Assembly (NCBI GenBank): GCA_009929055.1
Contig: SABI01000066.1
Span: 1-10,859, forward strand
Length of the DNA: 10,859 nucleotides
Direction of reading: 5' to 3'
Source of the DNA: Spirochaetia bacterium
Lineage (GTDB): Bacteria > Spirochaetota > Spirochaetia > Sphaerochaetales > Sphaerochaetaceae
Below the pieces are notes generated by a model. That model did not search any database. It was not told the origin of the DNA and was given only the letters and a program-made list of their open reading frames with translations. The position numbers and the translations under genes were made by a program. This document shows, piece by piece, positions 6,804 to 10,859 of the stretch; position 1 is the first letter of the stretch, and each line of letters starts with the position of its first letter.

Positions 6804-7968
6804 TTCTCTCATGAAGGTAAGAAAAGTGAATGCTTCACTTTTAAAAACTCAAATAATGAACCATACCTTAGCCCACTCACTATTATTGAGTGGTCCCCCT
6901 TTTAGTGGAAAGATGTCCTTAGCAATAGAAATTGCCCGCTCTCTTTCTTGCTCAAAAGAAGGATTAGAGAGGTGTGATTGTCCTAGCTGTAATAGTTTTC
7001 GTTCTATGAGTATGTCTAATGTGATTATGTTGACAGATAGAGACCATGAGGCAAGAATAGCAGCATCTCTCGCTCTTTTTGAACAGATGCAAACAGAACA
7101 TAGTAAACGACTTTTAATAGGACAGATTAGAATTGCCCTTATGGCCTACCATGAAGCATTTGTTGAAAAACAGGATACTAAAAATAGTGCAATTTTTGCC
7201 CTTGCTACAGATGTTGATATTCTCCTCATCGATTTTGAAAAAAGCACTATCGAAGAGAGTGGTATTCTTATTACTCAATTAAAGAAACTCCTCTCCCCCC
7301 TGCTTCAAGCAAAACGCCCCTCTGTGAGTATCGACAATGTGAGGGGAAGTGCCAAGTGGACCGCCAATACGGGGTTAATACAACAACATCGGTTTATTAT
7401 TTTAGAGAATATAGAAAATAGCACAGTAGGGGCAAATAATAGCTTGTTAAAGCTCCTCGAAGAACCTCCTCTTTACACCTATGTGATTTTGCTTTCAAAT
7501 CATCCCAAGCGTCTTCTTCCTACAATCCTTTCGAGGGTACAACACCATGAATTAAAACCTTTAAGTAAAGAAGAAAAACAGACTCTTTTTCAAGAAGTTT
7601 TTTATGCTGATGCTACCCACTACTCTTCTATTGAGGAATTTGTCTATTCTAAAGGGGGAGTCCCTTTAAAAGAATTGGAAAAAGGGGCTCATTCTCTCAT
7701 AGAATCATTAGCAACTCGTAGGGTTCTTGAAACAGCCCTCCTTAATCCAATTTTGATGACAGTTGACTCCTCTCTCTCCCTCAGATTTTTTTTAGATAAG
7801 TTGCATTATGCATTAAGAGATCAACTACTACAAAACAAAATGAGTGTGAGAGAAATTGAGAAGATCGGGGCCCATATTAACGAATCAGTAAATAAAGCGA
7901 AAATATATAATCAACAAACACCTGTTCTTCTTGAAACCCTCTATTATAGATTAGTGAGTATGATATGA
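6796..7968 (+). CDS. holB: DNA polymerase III subunit delta' (HolB-like clamp-loader protein)
   Basis: The 390-residue protein has the AAA+ clamp-loader layout: HSLLLSGPPFSGKMSLA (27-43), a cysteine group C52, C60, C62 and C65 as in the zinc module of DnaX and delta', SIDNVRG (178-184), RFIILENIEN (199-208), NNSLLKLLEEPP (214-225) and ILSRVQ (244-249). Delta' is the rigid partner in the complex that loads the sliding clamp onto DNA. Two points are odd. The P-loop ends GKM instead of GKT/S, suggesting no ATP turnover, as known for E. coli delta'. And about 100 residues (roughly 80-177) are inserted between the cysteine module and the SIDNVRG strand, making the protein longer than usual. The SRC motif of ATPase subunits reads SRV. 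ATG 6796 follows AGGGAG at 6781-6786 and overlaps the CvpA-family gene by 8 nt. The C-terminal 140 residues are poorly conserved. Confidence 0.88.
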   Translation: MFDSLMKVRKVNASLLKTQIMNHTLAHSLLLSGPPFSGKMSLAIEIARSLSCSKEGLERCDCPSCNSFRSMSMSNVIMLTDRDHEARIAASLALFEQMQTEHSKRLLIGQIRIALMAYHEAFVEKQDTKNSAIFALATDVDILLIDFEKSTIEESGILITQLKKLLSPLLQAKRPSVSIDNVRGSAKWTANTGLIQQHRFIILENIENSTVGANNSLLKLLEEPPLYTYVILLSNHPKRLLPTILSRVQHHELKPLSKEEKQTLFQEVFYADATHYSSIEEFVYSKGGVPLKELEKGAHSLIESLATRRVLETALLNPILMTVDSSLSLRFFLDKLHYALRDQLLQNKMSVREIEKIGAHINESVNKAKIYNQQTPVLLETLYYRLVSMI

Positions 7969-9158
7969 ATAACTTTGTCCGAAGAGCTTTTGATAAAATT
8001 GAGAAACTAAGTACCCAAGAGATAAAAACGTTAGTTCGCTACCAAGCTTCCGAAAATGAACTCCTTGGAAGGGTTATTCAAGAGCTTCATGCTGGTATTG
8101 TGGTGATTAACACATCTGCTAGAGTTCTTACCTGTAACGACGCTGCAAAGCTTCTTGTTCCTTTACGCCAAACGCTTGTAGAAGGGGCAAGTTTAAAATA
8201 TATCTTAAAAGATACAGATATTTCCTCTTTTATGTTTGAATCTATTGAACACATTGATTCAGTTGAAACAAGGGAGCAAGAGTTTTACATCCAACGGGGA
8301 GAAAAAGTAGTAACCCTTGCTATTCGCTCCATAGTGTTTCAAAGCTCCTTTCTTCCTATGATGGCTCACGATAGTGGCTCTCGTATTCTTTTTATTATCT
8401 CAGATGTTACTGAGGAGAGGAGAAAAGAGGCCCTTTTACATAGAAGTGAGTCTCTTGCCTCCCTCACTACAGTAGCAGCAGGGGTGGCTCATGAAATTAA
8501 AAACCCTCTTGCTTCAATTGGAATACATCTTCAATTACTAAGAAAAGCGTTTGAAAGAAAAAAACAACTCTCTCTTAGTGATTCTTCTCGCTATCTGGAT
8601 GTAATCGATGAAGAGATTGAGAGATTAAATTCAATTGTAGTTGATTTTCTTTTTGCAGTTCGCCCTATGGATGTAAGATTAAGGTTAGAACATATTAATC
8701 GAATTGTAGATGATGTGTGTACCTTTGTAACTTATGAGTTAGGGGAGTACAATATTACCCTTAAGAGAGATTTAGAAGATTATCTCCCTAAACTAAGAGT
8801 TGATGAGAACCTCATTAAACAGGTACTATTGAATATCATAAAAAACGCAATGAATGCAATGGAGAAGAAGGGTGGACTCTTATCTATAAAAACCCGTAAC
8901 TATGGAAACTCTGTAGCTATAAGTATTCAAGATAATGGATGTGGAATGGATGAAAAGACGCAGAATAAAATATTCGAACCCTATTTTACAACAAAAGAGA
9001 CGGGAAGTGGATTAGGCCTCACAATGGTATTTAAAGTAATGAAGGAACATGGGGGAGACATTACAGTAAAAAGTGCCCTGAATAAAGGAACTACCTTCAC
9101 CCTTCTCCTGCCTGTCCCTAAAAGTGAACGCCTTGCAATTGAGAAAAAGGAAATGTAA
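7965..9158 (+). CDS. Cytosolic NtrB-like sensor histidine kinase (PAS, HisKA, HATPase)
   Basis: The kinase has 397 residues and no membrane segment, so it should sense a cytosolic signal or partner. After about 30 residues there is a PAS-like region (about 33-150, ending ILFIISDVTEERR). The dimerisation domain holds the H-box AAGVAHEIKNPLASI (171-185), with His176 as the phosphorylated residue. The ATP-binding domain has the N-box LLNIIKNAMNAM (288-299), G1 DNGCGMD (323-329), the F-box IFEPYFTTK (336-344) and G2 GSGLGL (347-352), so it looks active. HEIKNPL with a soluble PAS sensor is the NtrB/AtoS style. Its partner is the regulator that follows at once, overlapping by one base. Its own start ATG 7965 overlaps the delta' stop as ATGA, and no strong ribosome site precedes it, so coupled translation is likely. 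Confidence 0.95.
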   Translation: MNNFVRRAFDKIEKLSTQEIKTLVRYQASENELLGRVIQELHAGIVVINTSARVLTCNDAAKLLVPLRQTLVEGASLKYILKDTDISSFMFESIEHIDSVETREQEFYIQRGEKVVTLAIRSIVFQSSFLPMMAHDSGSRILFIISDVTEERRKEALLHRSESLASLTTVAAGVAHEIKNPLASIGIHLQLLRKAFERKKQLSLSDSSRYLDVIDEEIERLNSIVVDFLFAVRPMDVRLRLEHINRIVDDVCTFVTYELGEYNITLKRDLEDYLPKLRVDENLIKQVLLNIIKNAMNAMEKKGGLLSIKTRNYGNSVAISIQDNGCGMDEKTQNKIFEPYFTTKETGSGLGLTMVFKVMKEHGGDITVKSALNKGTTFTLLLPVPKSERLAIEKKEM

Positions 9159-10519
9159 TGCAAAGAACTATTCTTGTCGCAGATGATGAAAAAAATATCC
9201 GTCTTGGATTACAACTTGCCTTAGAAGATGAAGGATATAAAGTCCTTGTTGCTAGTGACGGAGAAGAAGCGTGGTCCACAATTAGGAAAGTTAATGTTGA
9301 TTTGCTCATTACAGACCTAAAAATGCCTAAGATGGGGGGCAATGAGTTACTAAAGAAAATTGCCACAACGTATCCTACTATGCCAGTAGTGGTTCTTACA
9401 GGTCATGGAACTATTGAATCTGCAGTAGAAGCAATGCGAAACGGGGCAGTCGATTTTATGACAAAACCATTAAACCTCGACCGTTTATTCATGTTAATTA
9501 AAAGAGCTTTTAGTAACCTTGATTTATATGATCAAAACACTCAATTAAAAAAAGAACTAGCTGCCTTAAGAAAAGCGAGTAGCTATAATAAAATTATAGG
9601 TAAAAGTGAACCAATGATTCGGCTTATGGAAAAAGTAAACCAAGTAGCCGATGCTCAAGCAAGTGTCTTAGTAACAGGAGAAAGTGGGGTAGGAAAAGAG
9701 CTCATAGGAGATGCCCTTCATACCCTCTCTAGTCGCTCTAATGGCCCTTTTATTAAAGTTAGTTGTGCCTCTTTTGCCGAAACTCTCCTTGAAGATGAGC
9801 TTTTTGGCCATGAAAAAGGGGCCTTTAGTGGAGCCGTCTCCCAGCGTAAAGGGAGATTTGAACTAGCAGATAAAGGAACTCTCTTTTTAGATGAAATTGG
9901 GGAAATTTCCCAATCAACCCAAGTAAAACTTCTTAGAGTACTACAAGAGAGACAATTTGAACGACTTGGGGGAGAAAAAACCCTTGAAGTTGATGTGAGA
10001 CTCGTTGCTGCTACCAATAGAGACCTTGCACACGAGGTCAAAGAGGGGAGATTTAGAGAAGACCTCTACTATAGACTTAATGTTATACATCTCCATGTCC
10101 CCCCGTTAAGGGAGCGTAAAGATGATATCCCTCTCTTAATGAGCCACTTTCTCGAACTCTATACCGAAAGAAACAAAAGGAGTGTAAGTGGCTTTAGTAG
10201 CAGGGCAAAAGCTGCAATGCTCAACTACGACTGGCCAGGAAATATTAGAGAACTCGGCAACTGTGTAGAAAGTACCGTTGTCCTTTCCTCTAATAGTATT
10301 ATTGAACTTGAAGACCTTCCTTCCGCTGTGCGTAATGCAAGCAGTAATGAGAGAGTAGTAGTTCCAGTAGGGACCACTATGGCTCAAGCAGAAAAAGCAC
10401 TTATCTTAGCAACTATTGCAAGTTGCAAGGGGAATAAGAGCAAAGCTGCCGATATCTTGCAAATAGCGAGAAAGACACTACATAGAAAAATACAGGAATA
10501 CGCTATTGAAATCGACTGA
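9158..10519 (+). CDS. NtrC/AtoC-family sigma-54-dependent response regulator
   Basis: This 453-residue protein has all three NtrC-type parts. The receiver (1-120) has acidic D10 and E11, phospho-acceptor D53 in LITDLKMPK, T81 and K103. The AAA+ domain (about 145-385) has Walker A GESGVGKE (174-181), the sigma-54 contact loop, here GAFSGA (221-226) instead of GAFTGA, Walker B LFLDEIG (242-248), and RFREDLYYRLNV (298-309) with the arginine-finger region. The C-terminal Fis-type helix-turn-helix (about 408-447) reads GNKSKAADILQIARKTLHRK. It should bind enhancer-like sites and open sigma-54 promoters once phosphorylated by the kinase encoded just upstream. Start ATG 9158 shares one base with the kinase stop, with AAGG 7 nt upstream. 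Its targets cannot be told from this window. Confidence 0.96.
   Translation: MQRTILVADDEKNIRLGLQLALEDEGYKVLVASDGEEAWSTIRKVNVDLLITDLKMPKMGGNELLKKIATTYPTMPVVVLTGHGTIESAVEAMRNGAVDFMTKPLNLDRLFMLIKRAFSNLDLYDQNTQLKKELAALRKASSYNKIIGKSEPMIRLMEKVNQVADAQASVLVTGESGVGKELIGDALHTLSSRSNGPFIKVSCASFAETLLEDELFGHEKGAFSGAVSQRKGRFELADKGTLFLDEIGEISQSTQVKLLRVLQERQFERLGGEKTLEVDVRLVAATNRDLAHEVKEGRFREDLYYRLNVIHLHVPPLRERKDDIPLLMSHFLELYTERNKRSVSGFSSRAKAAMLNYDWPGNIRELGNCVESTVVLSSNSIIELEDLPSAVRNASSNERVVVPVGTTMAQAEKALILATIASCKGNKSKAADILQIARKTLHRKIQEYAIEID
10494..10497 (+). promoter_or_regulatory. Ribosome binding site for the TTG start of the helicase gene
   Basis: AGGA lies 8 nt before TTG at 10506, inside the 3' end of the response-regulator gene. 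It is the only well-spaced ribosome site for the helicase frame, which has no ATG until 10599, after the conserved N-terminal motif. Confidence 0.5.
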
Positions 10520-10859
10520 TATTTACAACATATTTGACATAGATGGACTATTAGCACAAAGTTTTCATAACTATGAATTTCGTGAAGGGCAACTCGATAT
10601 GTCTCTAGCCGTAGCGAGCAGTTATGAAAAGAATGCAATAGCAGCCCTCGAAGCTGGAACCGGAATCGGCAAATCATTTGCCTACCTCGTCCCTGCTATC
10701 CTATGGGCTATAGAACATCCTGATGAGAAAACTGTTATTGCAACAAGTACTATAAACTTACAGCGTCAGTTGTATGATAAAGATGTGAGGCAGCTATTTA
10801 CTACCCTTAAGGTAGAAGTTCCAGTTGCCCTATTAATGGGAAGAGGTAACTATCTTTGT
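10506..10859 (+). CDS. DinG/XPD-type superfamily 2 helicase, N-terminal part
   Basis: A frame in phase with 10506 stays open to the right edge (118 codons). It encodes YEFREGQLDMSLAVA (Q-motif-like; codons about 10578-10622), then the Walker A EAGTGIGKSFAYLVPA (10650-10697), ATSTINLQRQL (motif Ia; 10740-10772) and, at the very edge, MGRGNYLC. The last resembles the segment that carries the first cysteine of the iron-sulphur cluster in DinG/XPD helicases. These enzymes unwind DNA 5' to 3' in repair and in conflicts between replication and transcription. The start is probably TTG 10506, which overlaps the regulator gene by 14 nt; the only ATG nearby (10599) would cut off the QxxR-like motif. 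The upstream in-frame stop is TAG at 10464. Whether it is DinG proper or another family member needs the missing C-terminus. Confidence 0.87.
   Translation, partial: MKSTDIYNIFDIDGLLAQSFHNYEFREGQLDMSLAVASSYEKNAIAALEAGTGIGKSFAYLVPAILWAIEHPDEKTVIATSTINLQRQLYDKDVRQLFTTLKVEVPVALLMGRGNYLC

Noticed and set aside
9718..10041. Open frame of 107 codons on the minus strand inside the response-regulator gene
   Set aside because: It mirrors the codon pattern of the AAA+ domain; no ribosome site or domain supports it. Frames antisense to the LysM/LytM gene (1314-1571, 1834-2166) were dropped for the same reason.
10384..10677. Minus-strand frame of 97 codons across the regulator/helicase junction
   Set aside because: It is antisense to the helix-turn-helix and to the helicase Walker A region, both clearly coding on the plus strand.
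1..10859. Mobile element, CRISPR array, prophage or RNA gene
   Set aside because: No regularly spaced repeats, transposase, integrase, tRNA-like cloverleaf or rRNA motif was seen, and base composition looks even across the window.

Overview
This is an AT-rich bacterial chromosomal window made almost entirely of conserved housekeeping genes. I see no transposase, integrase, CRISPR array, tRNA or rRNA. The run murG - cvpA - DNA polymerase III delta' - NtrB-like kinase - NtrC-like regulator, with secA divergent, resembles the gene neighbourhood I remember from Treponema and related spirochaetes. A low-GC spirochaete is therefore my best guess; this rests on remembered synteny and not on a search.

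Layout. (1) 1-1088, minus strand: the N-terminal 362 residues of a class B penicillin-binding protein of FtsI/PBP2 type, running off the left edge. (2) A 52-bp divergent spacer, then 1141-2202, plus strand: a membrane-anchored protein with two LysM domains and a LytM/M23 domain that has lost most of its zinc ligands, probably a non-catalytic NlpD/EnvC-like factor. (3) 2203-2320: a convergent spacer with a perfect 12-bp hairpin, probably a bidirectional terminator. (4) 2321-5032, minus strand: secA, the preprotein translocase ATPase. (5) 5033-5118: a divergent spacer whose candidate secA and murG promoters overlap. (6) 5119 to the right edge, plus strand: a tightly packed probable operon of murG, a CvpA-family membrane protein, holB-like delta', a cytosolic histidine kinase, a sigma-54-type response regulator and the start of a DinG/XPD-type helicase. 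From cvpA onward every gene overlaps the next, by 8, 4, 1 and 14 nt.

Functionally the window joins envelope building (septal transpeptidase, peptidoglycan-binding LysM/LytM protein, MurG), protein export (SecA), replication (delta'), DNA repair (helicase) and a two-component pair that would act with RpoN. The kinase has no membrane segments, so its signal is probably intracellular.

I did not find a clearly new multi-gene system. The points most worth a second look are the degenerate LytM protein opposite the transpeptidase, the GAFSGA variant in the sigma-54 activator, the roughly 100-residue insertion and altered P-loop of delta', an apparently leaderless transpeptidase start, a TTG start for the helicase, and the overlapping secA/murG promoters.
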